From positions 1 through 33,847 of the forward strand of contig JAUWMR010000048.1 of assembly GCA_030613055.1 (NCBI GenBank): 33,847 nucleotides of DNA, given 5' to 3'. The DNA is from Desulfobacteraceae bacterium. GTDB lineage: Bacteria > Desulfobacterota > DSM-4660 > Desulfatiglandales > Desulfatiglandaceae. Each line of letters begins with the position of its first letter. Position 1 is the first letter of the stretch. This document shows, piece after piece, positions 7,311-16,319 of this stretch. The notes beneath the pieces were generated by a model, which had not been told where the DNA came from, ran no database searches, and saw only the letters and a program-made list of their open reading frames with translations. A program made the position numbers and the translations under genes.

Positions 7311-8350
7311 TGAAGCACCTCGTTTGCGGTTTAGGATCAATTGGTAAAAGGCATCTGGAAAACCTGGTTCAATTAGTGGGCAGGGATCAGGTATGTGGTA
7401 TGGACATCGATGACTTGGCTGCGGGTCATGTAAGAGACAAATACTCGGTTAATGTCTTATCCGATCTTAATTCGGGCCTGGCATGGAAACCTGATATGGT
7501 TTGGATTTCCAGTCCCAACCATCTCCATATGCCCATAGCGCACAAGGTAATCGAAAATAGCAACGCCCACCTGTTCATAGAAAAACCGGTTAGTGATTCG
7601 CTTTCCTCTGCACTGAGCCTCATGCCGGCCTTCAGGAAAAGGCCCAGGCTTATCTGGGTGGCGTGCAATATGCGCTTTCATCCGGGTGTTACAACACTGA
7701 AAAGGGCATTTGATGAACGGATGATCGGAAGGGCGATTGTGATACGTATCCATTTTGCACATTTTCTTCCTAACTGGCGACCGGGCCAGGACTACAGGGC
7801 TACTTATAGCGCAAAGAGGGACCAAGGGGGAGGAATTATCTTAGATGATATACATGATTTGGACCTCGCAAACTGGTTTGGTGGGCCTGTGAAGTCCCTC
7901 TTCGCAGTTACGGCTCAAAGCGGGTTCTTGGAAACAGACGTTGAAGAGATAGCGTCAATAAATCTAATTCACGAAAATGGAATATTCACTAGTTTGTATA
8001 TGGATTATCTCAGGAGGGACAAGAGCAGGGGAATAGAGATAATAGGTGAAAAAGGCACATTGACATGGCTGAGCAAAGGAAAAAGGCCAGAAATGATTCG
8101 GGTAGAATTCTTTGATGCCACTAAAAACAGTACGGACGAACTTTTCCATGAAGAATTTGACGATCCTGATGTTGAATTGCGGCTGCAAAGGGATTCTGTG
8201 ATAGCAGCCATAAAAAAACCGGAAATCTGGCAGAAAAAGCTGCAATCGGGTCTTGCCTCTCTGGCTTTGGCAGAGGTTGCAAAGCGTTCAGCGGAAAAAG
8301 GTGTTTGGATTAATGAACCTCTAAGAGATATTGATATAGTTTTTAGATAA
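7310..8350 (+). CDS. Gfo/Idh/MocA family oxidoreductase
   Basis: A 346-residue NAD(P)-dependent sugar oxidoreductase. The Rossmann loop GLGSIGKRH is at residues 7-15 and the family EKP is at 91-93. Members oxidise a sugar hydroxyl to a ketone, or the reverse. It starts one base inside the pseF stop codon and is followed after 19 bases by a class III aminotransferase. An oxidoreductase directly before an aminotransferase suggests oxidation of a hydroxyl followed by transamination to an amine. The substrate (free nonulosonic acid, CMP-sugar or hexose) is not decided by the sequence. Confidence 0.85.
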   Translation: MKHLVCGLGSIGKRHLENLVQLVGRDQVCGMDIDDLAAGHVRDKYSVNVLSDLNSGLAWKPDMVWISSPNHLHMPIAHKVIENSNAHLFIEKPVSDSLSSALSLMPAFRKRPRLIWVACNMRFHPGVTTLKRAFDERMIGRAIVIRIHFAHFLPNWRPGQDYRATYSAKRDQGGGIILDDIHDLDLANWFGGPVKSLFAVTAQSGFLETDVEEIASINLIHENGIFTSLYMDYLRRDKSRGIEIIGEKGTLTWLSKGKRPEMIRVEFFDATKNSTDELFHEEFDDPDVELRLQRDSVIAAIKKPEIWQKKLQSGLASLALAEVAKRSAEKGVWINEPLRDIDIVFR

Positions 8351-8369
8351 GGATGCGAAATAGAATAAG

Positions 8370-9668
8370 ATGACTAATCATAACTTACGGTACAAAAAAA
8401 GCAAAAGCATGCTTGAACGCGCTCTCAAGCACATCCCTTTAGGTTCACAGACCTTTAGCAAGAGCCATATCCTATTGCCTACAGATGCTGCACCATTGTT
8501 TTTAACACATGCTAAGGGATCCCGAGCATGGGATGTTGACGGAAACGAATATATTGATCTAACAAATGGTTTGTTACCAGTTGTACTTGGATACTGTGAT
8601 CCCGATGTGGACCGGGCCGTTATAGAGCAACTCAAAAAAGGAGTGAGCTTTTCCCTCGCAACAACCCTGGAAATCGAATTGGCTGAAATGCTTTGTGAAA
8701 TTATTCCATGCGCGGAAATGGTACGCTATGGAAAAAACGGGTCTGACGTTACAACTGCGGCAATACGCCTTGCAAGGGCATATACCGGAAGAGAACGCGT
8801 TGCTTCTTGTGGATATCATGGCTGGCATGATTGGTACATTGGCGCTACTACCCGAAATAAAGGTGTTCCAAAGGCGGTTTGTGATCTTACCCATCGGTTT
8901 GAGTATAACGATCTGAGTTCACTTCGAGAGATATTGGAAGGACATTCGGGGGAGTTTGCGGCGGTAATCATGGAGCCCATGAGCGCTGAAGAACCCTTAC
9001 CCGGTTTTCTCGAAAGTGTCAAGAGTATTGCCCATGAACATGGTGCAATTTTTATTTTTGACGAGATAGTTACCGGTTTTCGTTTCCACATCGGAGGTGC
9101 CCAGTCAATGTTCGGGGTCGTCCCTGATCTGGCCACATTCGGAAAAAGTATTGCCAATGGGTTTCCAATCTCCGCCATAGTGGGCAAGACTGAAATCATG
9201 CGCGAGATGGAAGACATATTTTATTCCTTTACCTTTGGCGGGGAAGCCCTGTCCCTGGCTGCGGCTATAGCGACTATTCATAAAATGAGGCGTGAGAATG
9301 TGATAGAAGTACTTTGGGAGAGAGGCGAAAAACTATCTGAGGCTACAGCAGCAGAAATTAAAAGATACGGACTCGATAATATTGTAAAACTCAAAGGCAT
9401 GCCTCCTTGCAAAATTTTTGATTTTAAAGATTTCGATTCCATCGCAGCAGATGAAATAAAGAGCCTTTTTTTTCAAGAAGTCCTTAGTCGAGGCGTGCTC
9501 ATGTGGGGAAGTCATAATATAAGCTATGCATTAACCCAGGATGATACGGATTCTATTATATCCATCTACGGGCAGGTCCTCGAATTAATGGCCGAGGCTA
9601 TTGAAAAAGGAGATGTGCGATCGCGCCTGTATGGTCCACCCCCTAAACCCGTTTTCAGGATAAGATGA
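8370..9668 (+). CDS. Class III aminotransferase, glutamate-1-semialdehyde aminomutase-like
   Basis: A 432-residue PLP enzyme of the HemL-like branch. The PLP lysine is K259 in TFGKSIANG, the aspartate partner is in FDEIVTGFRF (230-239), and the substrate-side YHGWHDW is at 149-155. The location, between an oxidoreductase and pseG, argues against haem synthesis and for transamination of a keto-sugar. Such HemL-like enzymes recur in flagellar and surface-glycan nonulosonate clusters. Its last four bases overlap the pseG start (ATGA), so the two genes are coupled. The reaction is inferred. Confidence 0.85.
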   Translation: MTNHNLRYKKSKSMLERALKHIPLGSQTFSKSHILLPTDAAPLFLTHAKGSRAWDVDGNEYIDLTNGLLPVVLGYCDPDVDRAVIEQLKKGVSFSLATTLEIELAEMLCEIIPCAEMVRYGKNGSDVTTAAIRLARAYTGRERVASCGYHGWHDWYIGATTRNKGVPKAVCDLTHRFEYNDLSSLREILEGHSGEFAAVIMEPMSAEEPLPGFLESVKSIAHEHGAIFIFDEIVTGFRFHIGGAQSMFGVVPDLATFGKSIANGFPISAIVGKTEIMREMEDIFYSFTFGGEALSLAAAIATIHKMRRENVIEVLWERGEKLSEATAAEIKRYGLDNIVKLKGMPPCKIFDFKDFDSIAADEIKSLFFQEVLSRGVLMWGSHNISYALTQDDTDSIISIYGQVLELMAEAIEKGDVRSRLYGPPPKPVFRIR

Positions 9669-10729
9669 AGCGGTCATACATCCTTATGAGGGTTGACGGA
9701 GGCGCTCGTGTGGGCATAGGACACATCATGCGCTGCCTTGCTTTAGCCCAGGCCCTAAAAACAAAAAATCATGAGCCAATATTCATAACTAGACCGACCG
9801 CCAAACCCTTACTCAAGCGGTTGACTGATGATGGTTTTAAATACTTATTTTTAAAAGAGGACGCATCTGTTGAAGATGATGCAGCGGAGGTTGTCAGGAT
9901 AGCCAAAAACATTGATGCAGACTGGGTTGTTACTGATGGCTATCAATTTCACACCGAGTACCAGAGATCTATAAAATCAGCAGGGTTTTCTCTTTGCTGC
10001 ATTGATGATATTGCAAAATATTATTTTGTCTCAGACGTGGTATTAAATCAGAATTTGGGTGCTGAATATTGCTTTAGTTATTCTCATGAACCATATTGCC
10101 GCCTTCTTTTAGGAAACAAATATGTCATGTTGCGACGGGAGTTTTTGGATTTCAAAAAGCAGCAAAGGACATTTTCGAGAACCGCCAGCAGAATCCTGGT
10201 AACATTGGGAGGGAGCGACCCTAATAACCAAACTTTAAAAGTACTTCAGGCTTTGAAAAGATTAAAAGGATTTTCCTCAGATGTGAAAGTAGTAGTTGGT
10301 GGAACTAATCCTAACATTGCATCTTTGGAGATTTACCTCAAAGAATTACCTTTTGATGCAAAGTTATTTAAAGATGTCAATAACATATCTTCTCTGATGA
10401 TGTGGGCAGATATAGCGATTAGTGCCGGAGGTTCTACTTGTTGGGAAATGGCATATTTGGGCCTTCCAAATATAATTCTGGTATTAGCTGAGAACCAGAT
10501 TCCGGTTGCAGAGCAATTAGAAAAGAAAGGGGTCTCTATAAATTTAGGATGGTGGGAAGATGTTAAGGAAGAAAATATTGTCGATTGTCTTAGTATTCTT
10601 ATTAATAATTCTGAAAGAAGGGAAAAAATGAGTCTCATTGGGCGACAACTGGTAGATGGTTATGGTACACAGCGGGTTGTTGCGTGTTTAGAAGATTTTA
10701 AAAACTCCAGATACAGTGATAAAAGATAG
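9665..10729 (+). CDS. pseG: UDP-2,4-diacetamido-2,4,6-trideoxy-altropyranose hydrolase (PseG)
   Basis: PseG removes UDP from the 2,4-diacetamido sugar to give the free hexose that the synthase condenses with phosphoenolpyruvate. The N-terminal RVDGGARVGIGHIMRCLALA (9-28) is the PseG signature, with the catalytic histidine in GIGH. The GT-B-like C-terminal half carries TLGGSDPNNQT and a later SAGGSTCWEMAYLGLP, which contacts UDP. Length (354 residues) is normal. It overlaps the aminotransferase by four bases and is followed two bases later by a PIG-L deacetylase. No PseH (GNAT acetyltransferase) is present, so the preceding acetylation must be done elsewhere or by another acyltransferase here. 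Confidence 0.9.
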   Translation: MKRSYILMRVDGGARVGIGHIMRCLALAQALKTKNHEPIFITRPTAKPLLKRLTDDGFKYLFLKEDASVEDDAAEVVRIAKNIDADWVVTDGYQFHTEYQRSIKSAGFSLCCIDDIAKYYFVSDVVLNQNLGAEYCFSYSHEPYCRLLLGNKYVMLRREFLDFKKQQRTFSRTASRILVTLGGSDPNNQTLKVLQALKRLKGFSSDVKVVVGGTNPNIASLEIYLKELPFDAKLFKDVNNISSLMMWADIAISAGGSTCWEMAYLGLPNIILVLAENQIPVAEQLEKKGVSINLGWWEDVKEENIVDCLSILINNSERREKMSLIGRQLVDGYGTQRVVACLEDFKNSRYSDKR

Positions 10730-10731
10730 AT

Positions 10732-11421
10732 ATGAGTGAAAATATTCTCATAATAGCAGCTCACCCAGACGATGAAGTCCTTGGGTGCGGCGGGACCATA
10801 GCGCGACATGTGTCAGAAGGCGATCAGGTATATATTTTGATCCTCGCAGAAGGAATTACCTCCCGTGATCCTGTTAGAGGAAACAGCAAGCAAAGCAATG
10901 AGTTAAAGGCTATTAAAAATCAGGCGCAAGAAGTGGCAAAACTTCTGGGAGCCGTATCCGTTAAATTAAATAATTTTCCTGATAATCGGATGGATAGCGT
11001 AGATCTTCTTGAAGTAATAAAGGTGATAGAGGACGAAATTCAACTGGTTAAGCCAAACATTGTTTATGCCCATTATGCTGGCGATCTCAACGTTGATCAC
11101 AGGGTTACGGCGCAAGCGGTAATTACTGCTCTCCGGCCCTCGAGGGAATCTTCAGTATCCGCAATATACGCATTCGAAATTCTCTCTTCTACAGAATGGA
11201 CTTTTGGCGTGACAGGACCAGGTTTTAGGCCAAATCACTTTGTAGATATTACACCATATTTTGAAAAAAAGATCTCAGCGATGAATCTTTATATATCGGA
11301 AATGGAATCGCATCCCCATCCAAGATCTGTAGAGGGCATAAAGACCTTGGCGATGAGAAGGGGCAGCCAGGCCGGATTAGAAATTGCTGAAGGATTTGAA
11401 TTAATACGTTCAGTAATTTGA
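10732..11421 (+). CDS. PIG-L/LmbE family N-deacetylase
   Basis: A 229-residue zinc-dependent deacetylase. The metal site AHPDDE is at residues 10-15 and the second histidine lies in GDLNVDHR. These enzymes remove N-acetyl groups from amino sugars. Two bases separate it from pseG. It may free an amino group of the nonulosonic acid or its precursor so that another acyl or methyl group can be added, which fits the acyl- and methyltransferases downstream. A decayed second PIG-L copy lies at 17578-18038 and shares the SSTEW and HPRSVE-type motifs. The substrate is inferred. Confidence 0.87.
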   Translation: MSENILIIAAHPDDEVLGCGGTIARHVSEGDQVYILILAEGITSRDPVRGNSKQSNELKAIKNQAQEVAKLLGAVSVKLNNFPDNRMDSVDLLEVIKVIEDEIQLVKPNIVYAHYAGDLNVDHRVTAQAVITALRPSRESSVSAIYAFEILSSTEWTFGVTGPGFRPNHFVDITPYFEKKISAMNLYISEMESHPHPRSVEGIKTLAMRRGSQAGLEIAEGFELIRSVI

Positions 11422-11440
11422 TAATGAAAGTCCACTGATT

Positions 11441-12490
11441 ATGAAAGAAATCAAGATCGGTAATAAAATAGTTGGAGGAAAAAACCCAGTTTATATTATT
11501 GCAGAAGCTGGGATAAACCATAATGGTGATCTAAAATTGGCAAAGGAGATGATTGAAGTAGCTAAAGAGAGTGGCGTTGATGCAATTAAGTTCCAGTTAT
11601 TCAAGGCATCTGATGTTATTCAGGACAAGAAGGAGATCTATGAATATGAGTCCCAAGGAAAGATCTTCCGAGAATCACAATATGAGATGTTTAAGCGCTA
11701 TGAGCTCTCCGGGGAAGATATGAATTGTATTGCTGATTATTGCAGAAAGAAAGATATAGTTTTCTTTGCCACCCCTCAAAACATCTCTGATCTTAAGGTG
11801 CTTTTAGAAATAGGAGTTCCAGCAATAAAGGTTGGTTCAGATGATCTAACACATATTGAAATGTTGAAAGAATATGCATCCCATGGCCTTCCTCTGATTC
11901 TCTCGACAGGTATGGCCTATTTATCTGAAATCGATGAAGCCCTGCAAGCGGTCATGCCTATTAATGAGAAAATTGTCTTGCTCCATTGTGTCTCTATGTA
12001 TCCAGCGGCCTTTAAGGATGCAAATATGATCAAAATCCAGAGTTTAAGTAAGATTTATTCAAACGTGATAATTGGTTTTTCTGACCATACTCTTGGCACT
12101 ACCGCAGGAATTATGGCGGTGACTTTAGGTGCCAAGGTGTATGAGAGGCATTTTACATTGGATAAGAATCTATATGGTCCGGACCATCGGTTTTCAGTGG
12201 ATTTTAAGGAACTGAAAACACTGGTCAGGCAAATACGTGAGGCGGAAGAAGCATTAGGCAGCCCGGAATTGAAGCCAACAAAGACAGAAGAAGGAATGCG
12301 TCTCCTGTGCCGTCGTAGTATTGTTGCTGAACGTGACATTAATATTAATGAAATTATATCCAACGACAATTTGTCCTTCCGTAGACCGGGCAAAGGAATT
12401 CCGCCTAAATATATGCCATTCCTCCTTAATAGAAAGACTAAAAGATCGATAAAAAAGGGGGAGGTAATTCTTCTGGAAGATGTTTATTAA
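11441..12490 (+). CDS. Nonulosonic acid synthase of the NeuB/LegI type (copy 1)
   Basis: Condenses phosphoenolpyruvate with a hexosamine-derived aldose to make a nine-carbon acid. The 349-residue protein has AEAGINHNG (21-29), STGMA (155-159), metal histidines H182 (LLHC) and H216 (GFSDHT), and RHFTLDK..GPDH (236-249), followed by a C-terminal SAF/antifreeze-like domain. These motifs are those of NeuB/LegI. The PseI-type SGNHNG, LLKCTS and GG-D-S motifs are missing. Its position after pseG makes it the most likely synthase for the PseB-C-G product, a mismatch worth noting. Confidence 0.88.
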   Translation: MKEIKIGNKIVGGKNPVYIIAEAGINHNGDLKLAKEMIEVAKESGVDAIKFQLFKASDVIQDKKEIYEYESQGKIFRESQYEMFKRYELSGEDMNCIADYCRKKDIVFFATPQNISDLKVLLEIGVPAIKVGSDDLTHIEMLKEYASHGLPLILSTGMAYLSEIDEALQAVMPINEKIVLLHCVSMYPAAFKDANMIKIQSLSKIYSNVIIGFSDHTLGTTAGIMAVTLGAKVYERHFTLDKNLYGPDHRFSVDFKELKTLVRQIREAEEALGSPELKPTKTEEGMRLLCRRSIVAERDININEIISNDNLSFRRPGKGIPPKYMPFLLNRKTKRSIKKGEVILLEDVY

Positions 12491-12558
12491 TTCGGACCGA
12501 TGAAATTTGAAAGATTAATCAAATCAGATCATAGAAGCTTTTATCACATTAAGTCACA

Positions 12559-13323
12559 ATGTCAAGCCATAAACAGGATAAGTCTTCAGAGACTGAATTC
12601 TGGGATCGTATAGCCCAGCAAAGAATCTATGCTGCTTTTGATGAAGAAGAATATGAAGATGTATTTAACAGGGTTATGCCTGATCTTTATGGAAAAAAAG
12701 TCCTTGACATTGGAAGTGCTTCGGGAATTTCCTGTGCCTTGCTTGCAAAACGTGGTGCACAGGTTATTGGAGTGGATATTTCCTCTGATCTTATCAAACA
12801 AGCAAATGAACTGTGGAAGGACTGGAAGGAACATATAGCCTTCATGGTGGGAGACGCCGAGAATCTTGATATAGTGAGTGGGACGGTGGATTATTGTTTT
12901 TTCGGTGGCGTACTTCATCACTTCCCCGACCGTTCCGGTGTGTACTGTGAAAGCCTTAGAGTTCTCAAGGATGGAGGGAGATTTATAGCCGTTGAGCCAA
13001 GCAGTCGGGATGTATTGGAACTCCTTGAATGGAAAATCGCTGGTTGGCGGAAAAAACTCTCTCCCAATGAGTACCCGATTGATCCCATGGCGATGCATGA
13101 CGAACTGGAACGGATTGGTTATGAGCAAGTCAACTTTTATAACATTCGGCATGACATACCCTTTCTTGCTCAGTTGCCCATATTGATTCATTTCTTCAGT
13201 AGAAAGAAAGGTAATAGAGTCAAAAAGCCTATTTTGTCAATTATCAATCGCTTTCGGCCTTCTATCAATTGCGGGACTTTCTTTGTTATTACGGGAAATA
13301 AACCTCTGGGAGCTGGTGCGTAG
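12559..13323 (+). CDS. SAM-dependent methyltransferase (class I), first of a pair
   Basis: A 254-residue class I methyltransferase. The SAM-binding motif I is VLDIGSASG (near residues 49-57), VIGVDIS follows as motif II, and FFGGVLHHFPD is the post-motif loop. The C-terminal part is basic and partly hydrophobic. No substrate-specific feature is recognisable. Together with the next gene, a second methyltransferase six bases downstream, it probably O- or N-methylates the glycan or an N-acyl substituent. A 68-base gap before it holds no obvious regulatory site. Confidence 0.85.
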   Translation: MSSHKQDKSSETEFWDRIAQQRIYAAFDEEEYEDVFNRVMPDLYGKKVLDIGSASGISCALLAKRGAQVIGVDISSDLIKQANELWKDWKEHIAFMVGDAENLDIVSGTVDYCFFGGVLHHFPDRSGVYCESLRVLKDGGRFIAVEPSSRDVLELLEWKIAGWRKKLSPNEYPIDPMAMHDELERIGYEQVNFYNIRHDIPFLAQLPILIHFFSRKKGNRVKKPILSIINRFRPSINCGTFFVITGNKPLGAGA

Positions 13324-13328
13324 GATCA

Positions 13329-14027
13329 ATGAGAGAGACAAGAATTTTATGGCGTGAAATATGGAATGATAAGGCAACGGCACCCTCTGATTTCCAGGCA
13401 ACTGGTCGTGGTAATATGGGTATCGTGGGTTTCCTATACACCTTACATGAAATTATAACAGCCCTTGATATACAACCTGACGATGAAATTCTCGATATCG
13501 GTTGCGGCACAGGTATTATCCCCCTTGCCCTTTCGCCATGGGTAAAGCGAATTATTGGAATTGATCTCAGTAACCATATGGTCTTTAGGGCAAGGGAAAA
13601 TTGTTTAGATACTGATAATATTTATTTTTGTGCCGGGGATATTAGGACTTTACCCATTAAAAGTAATTCTTTCAATAAAATTTTTGCTTACAGTGTGTTG
13701 CAATACTTGGAAGATACAGAGGGAATGGAATGGGCTTTAAAAGAGGTATCAAGAATACTCAGTCCTGGCGGCATTGTCTATCTTGCTGCAAATCCGGATC
13801 CCCAAAAAAAGGAGGCCTTCAGGCAGACAGTTAAAGGGTTAGATATATCTCAAGAACACAAAAAGGAGGCCCTTAGTTATGTTGACGTGACCCTATGGGT
13901 ATCCCAGGATAAAGTGCTCAGCATGGCATCAAAGTTGGGCCTCAGGGGAAAGTCGAAGTATGTACATCCGAGAATCTGGCAATCCTTTTATATGTATGAT
14001 CTTTTTCTTTGGAAGAGCCATGGATAG
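13329..14027 (+). CDS. SAM-dependent methyltransferase (class I), second of a pair
   Basis: A 232-residue class I methyltransferase with motif I EILDIGCGTG, motif II IIGIDLS and an acidic-loop AGDIRTLP. Its N-terminus resembles small-molecule methyltransferases of the UbiE type (WREIWND). It is unlike the preceding methyltransferase, so the pair is not a recent duplication. Its last eight bases overlap the start of an acyltransferase (ATGGATAG), which suggests coupled translation and work on the same substrate. The target is unknown. Confidence 0.85.
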   Translation: MRETRILWREIWNDKATAPSDFQATGRGNMGIVGFLYTLHEIITALDIQPDDEILDIGCGTGIIPLALSPWVKRIIGIDLSNHMVFRARENCLDTDNIYFCAGDIRTLPIKSNSFNKIFAYSVLQYLEDTEGMEWALKEVSRILSPGGIVYLAANPDPQKKEAFRQTVKGLDISQEHKKEALSYVDVTLWVSQDKVLSMASKLGLRGKSKYVHPRIWQSFYMYDLFLWKSHG

Positions 14028-14478
14028 TAAAGCTTTCAAGAAAATGTTTCTGACCATGATGAATAACAAAGATAATCCTTACCACCCATTGGTGTGGATC
14101 AACGGTGATCCTGAGATCGAAGATAATGTTTACATCGGAGGCATGTCGGAGATTAATGCCAGGGGATCTCGAGTGTATATTGGTCACCACTGCGACATCG
14201 CCTCTTTTGTTGCGATAAACGTGGCGGATTCACACCTATTGACTTTGGGTCTTTCGGATGAAAATATTTGTAAAGAAATAATCATAGAGCATCATGTATT
14301 CATAGGATCACACAGTGTGATCAAAGGTGGTGCTCATATTTGTCATCACTCTGTTGTAGCCGCCGGAACCATCATAGATGCTGGATACATACCGCCCTAT
14401 TCTTTGATATATGGTAATCCGATGACGGTCAAGGAAGGCTACTATAAAAATAGAATCAAGTCATATAAAGTCCTATAA
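14020..14478 (+). CDS. Hexapeptide-repeat (left-handed beta-helix) acyltransferase
   Basis: A 152-residue acyltransferase. Hexapeptide turns run from IEDNVYIGG through SRVYIGHHCDIA, IIIEHHVFIGSHSVI and GAHICHHSVVAAGTII, ending with the typical YGNPMTVK tail. A histidine in the helix (HH at the coil corners) is the likely base for acyl-CoA transfer. The longer reading from 13960 lies wholly inside the methyltransferase gene. The ATG at 14020, behind GGAAGAG, is preferred. Because no PseH is found, this enzyme is a candidate for acetylating the 4-amino group or a later amine. That is inference from context. Confidence 0.82.
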   Translation: MDSKAFKKMFLTMMNNKDNPYHPLVWINGDPEIEDNVYIGGMSEINARGSRVYIGHHCDIASFVAINVADSHLLTLGLSDENICKEIIIEHHVFIGSHSVIKGGAHICHHSVVAAGTIIDAGYIPPYSLIYGNPMTVKEGYYKNRIKSYKVL

Positions 14479-14487
14479 TCTATTTAA

Positions 14488-15549
14488 TTGCATATTATTC
14501 AACACAACAAACCATTTATTGGCGAAGAAGAGCAAGCCGCTGTCAAAAAGGTGCTTACTTCAGGATGGCTTGATCAGGGGCCTGAAGTTGAAGGTTTGGA
14601 AAGGGATTTTACCTTTTACTTGGGAGGCGGAAACGCTGTAGCCCTTTCTTCTGGAACGGCTTCATTATTCTTGGGATTAAAATTATTGGAAGTTAATAAA
14701 GGCGATGAGGTTATTCTGCCAACCTACGTCTGCTCAGCGGTTCTCAATGCTATTTATATGTCTGGTGCAAAGCCAGTATTGGTTGATATAAGAGAGTCGG
14801 ATTTCAACATCGATCACGATTCTGTTGAAGAAGTTATAACAGAAAAAACCAAAGCAATCATTGTGCCTCACATTTATGGCTTCCCCGCAGACCTTAGAAG
14901 ATTATTGAAAAGTGGTATAACTATTATTGAAGATACCGCGCAGGCCCTCGGTGCAATAAGTGGAAAAAGCAAAGTTGGTACTATAGGCCATTTGTCTATT
15001 TTTTCTTTTTATGCAACCAAAATAATTACAGGAGGTCAGGGGGGCTTACTTTTTAGCATGAACAAGAGGTTGTCTGAAAAAGCAAGGGATTATCGCGAGT
15101 TTGATTGTCGTGGGGACTACTACCCCAGATTTAATTTTAAGATGACCGATATGCAGGCTGCCCTTGTACGTTCTCAGCTTATACGTCTACAATATTTTAT
15201 TGAACGACGGAAGAAGATAAGTGATAGTTACAAGGAGGTACTACCTCCGCATTTACGTTTCCAGAAAGCGCGTCAGGATTCTGAACCCATATTCTACCGT
15301 TTCGTAGTCCGGTTCAATTGCGAAGAAGACCGGGACCGGCTTAAAAAATATCTTTCGGAAAATGGCATACAAACAATTATTCCCATCGAACGATATGAGC
15401 TGCTTCATCGCTATTTGGGACTTGATCCGGCGGCCTTTCCGGTATCAGAGAAAATTGTGGATGAAACCCTTTCGTTGCCAATCTATCCCGCCCTTAAAGA
15501 TGAAGAAATATCAAGAATTTGTGAACTGTTAGAAAAGGCCCCAGTTTGA
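14488..15549 (+). CDS. DegT/DnrJ/EryC1 family sugar aminotransferase (second copy)
   Basis: A 353-residue PLP aminotransferase for nucleotide-sugar ketones. The PLP lysine lies in SFYATKIITGGQGG and the EDTAQALGA segment contacts the cofactor. It is clearly distinct from PseC at 3520. It could be the amine-forming step (WbpE-like) between the two activities of the fused protein at 1184, or could act on another keto-sugar. The reading frame has no early ATG. TTG at 14488 is the first codon after an in-frame stop and gives the normal N-terminus of the family. No strong ribosome site precedes it, so coupling to the upstream gene is likely. Confidence 0.85.
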   Translation: MHIIQHNKPFIGEEEQAAVKKVLTSGWLDQGPEVEGLERDFTFYLGGGNAVALSSGTASLFLGLKLLEVNKGDEVILPTYVCSAVLNAIYMSGAKPVLVDIRESDFNIDHDSVEEVITEKTKAIIVPHIYGFPADLRRLLKSGITIIEDTAQALGAISGKSKVGTIGHLSIFSFYATKIITGGQGGLLFSMNKRLSEKARDYREFDCRGDYYPRFNFKMTDMQAALVRSQLIRLQYFIERRKKISDSYKEVLPPHLRFQKARQDSEPIFYRFVVRFNCEEDRDRLKKYLSENGIQTIIPIERYELLHRYLGLDPAAFPVSEKIVDETLSLPIYPALKDEEISRICELLEKAPV

Positions 15550-15568
15550 TAGGGAAAAGGCTAAAATA

Positions 15569-16288
15569 GTGATTCTTACAGCACATCAGCCGGTGTATTT
15601 GCCTTGGCTTGGATTGCTGCATAAAATTGCCCTGAGCGATGTATTCTGTATTTTTGATGATGTTCAATACCTGAAAAAGGATTGGAACAATAGAAATAAG
15701 ATTAAAACCAAGAATGGTCCGGTATGGTTGACCGTTCCAGTTCTGACTTCAGGACATCGTGAAAAGGCGATAAGAGAGATAGAAATAAATAACAGTATAA
15801 ACTGGAAGAAAAAACATTGGAAAACTATACAATTAGCCTATAAGAAATCGCCTTTTTTTTCTCGGTATGCAGATTTCTTTAAAGACCTTTATCAAAGGGA
15901 TTGGACTCACCTCGTTCCACTCAATGACCACATCCTTTGTTTCTTGCTGGATATGTTTGGAATCGAAGTGGAAATTCGCCGGGCATGTGATGAAGAATTT
16001 CAAGGGAAAAAGAGCGGTTTGGTACTGGATATGTGTAAAAAATATGGTGCCGATGTTTATATCTTTGGCACTTTGGGCCGTAATTATTCTGAAATTGACG
16101 ATTTTAAGAAAGAGGACATCGGAGTTTATTTCCAGGAATATAAACATCCCGCATATTCACAAATGCATGGTGCATTTTTGAGTAATATGTCTTCAATCGA
16201 TCTTCTCTTCAACCATGGTGATAAAGGCCTTGAAATTATTACGAATGGAAATATTAACAAGGCAGAGTTACAGAAACAATTTGTTTGA
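15569..16288 (+). CDS. WbqC-like family protein
   Basis: A 239-residue protein of the WbqC family, recognised by the N-terminal HQPVYLPWLGLLHKIALSD and the later DDVQYLKKDWNNRNKI. It has no membrane segment. Family members occur almost only in O-antigen and capsule clusters, often beside DegT aminotransferases, as here. The biochemical role is not established, although a transfer reaction on sugar nucleotides has been suggested for the family. The start is GTG (15569), 20 bases after the preceding stop. Confidence 0.8.
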   Translation: MILTAHQPVYLPWLGLLHKIALSDVFCIFDDVQYLKKDWNNRNKIKTKNGPVWLTVPVLTSGHREKAIREIEINNSINWKKKHWKTIQLAYKKSPFFSRYADFFKDLYQRDWTHLVPLNDHILCFLLDMFGIEVEIRRACDEEFQGKKSGLVLDMCKKYGADVYIFGTLGRNYSEIDDFKKEDIGVYFQEYKHPAYSQMHGAFLSNMSSIDLLFNHGDKGLEIITNGNINKAELQKQFV

Positions 16289-16319
16289 AATCAATCTATA
16301 TAAGGGGGCGTGAACACAC

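Noticed and set aside
8370-9668. Haem biosynthesis gene hemL
   Set aside because: Although the fold is HemL-like, it is coupled to pseG and a sugar oxidoreductase and no other haem gene is near, so a sugar aminotransferase is more likely.
12500-12613. 37-residue frame starting MKFERLIK
   Set aside because: It overlaps the methyltransferase start out of frame, has no ribosome site and no recognisable motif.
12586-13191. Long minus-strand frame of 201 codons
   Set aside because: It lies wholly inside the methyltransferase gene, has no family features, and all neighbouring genes are on +.
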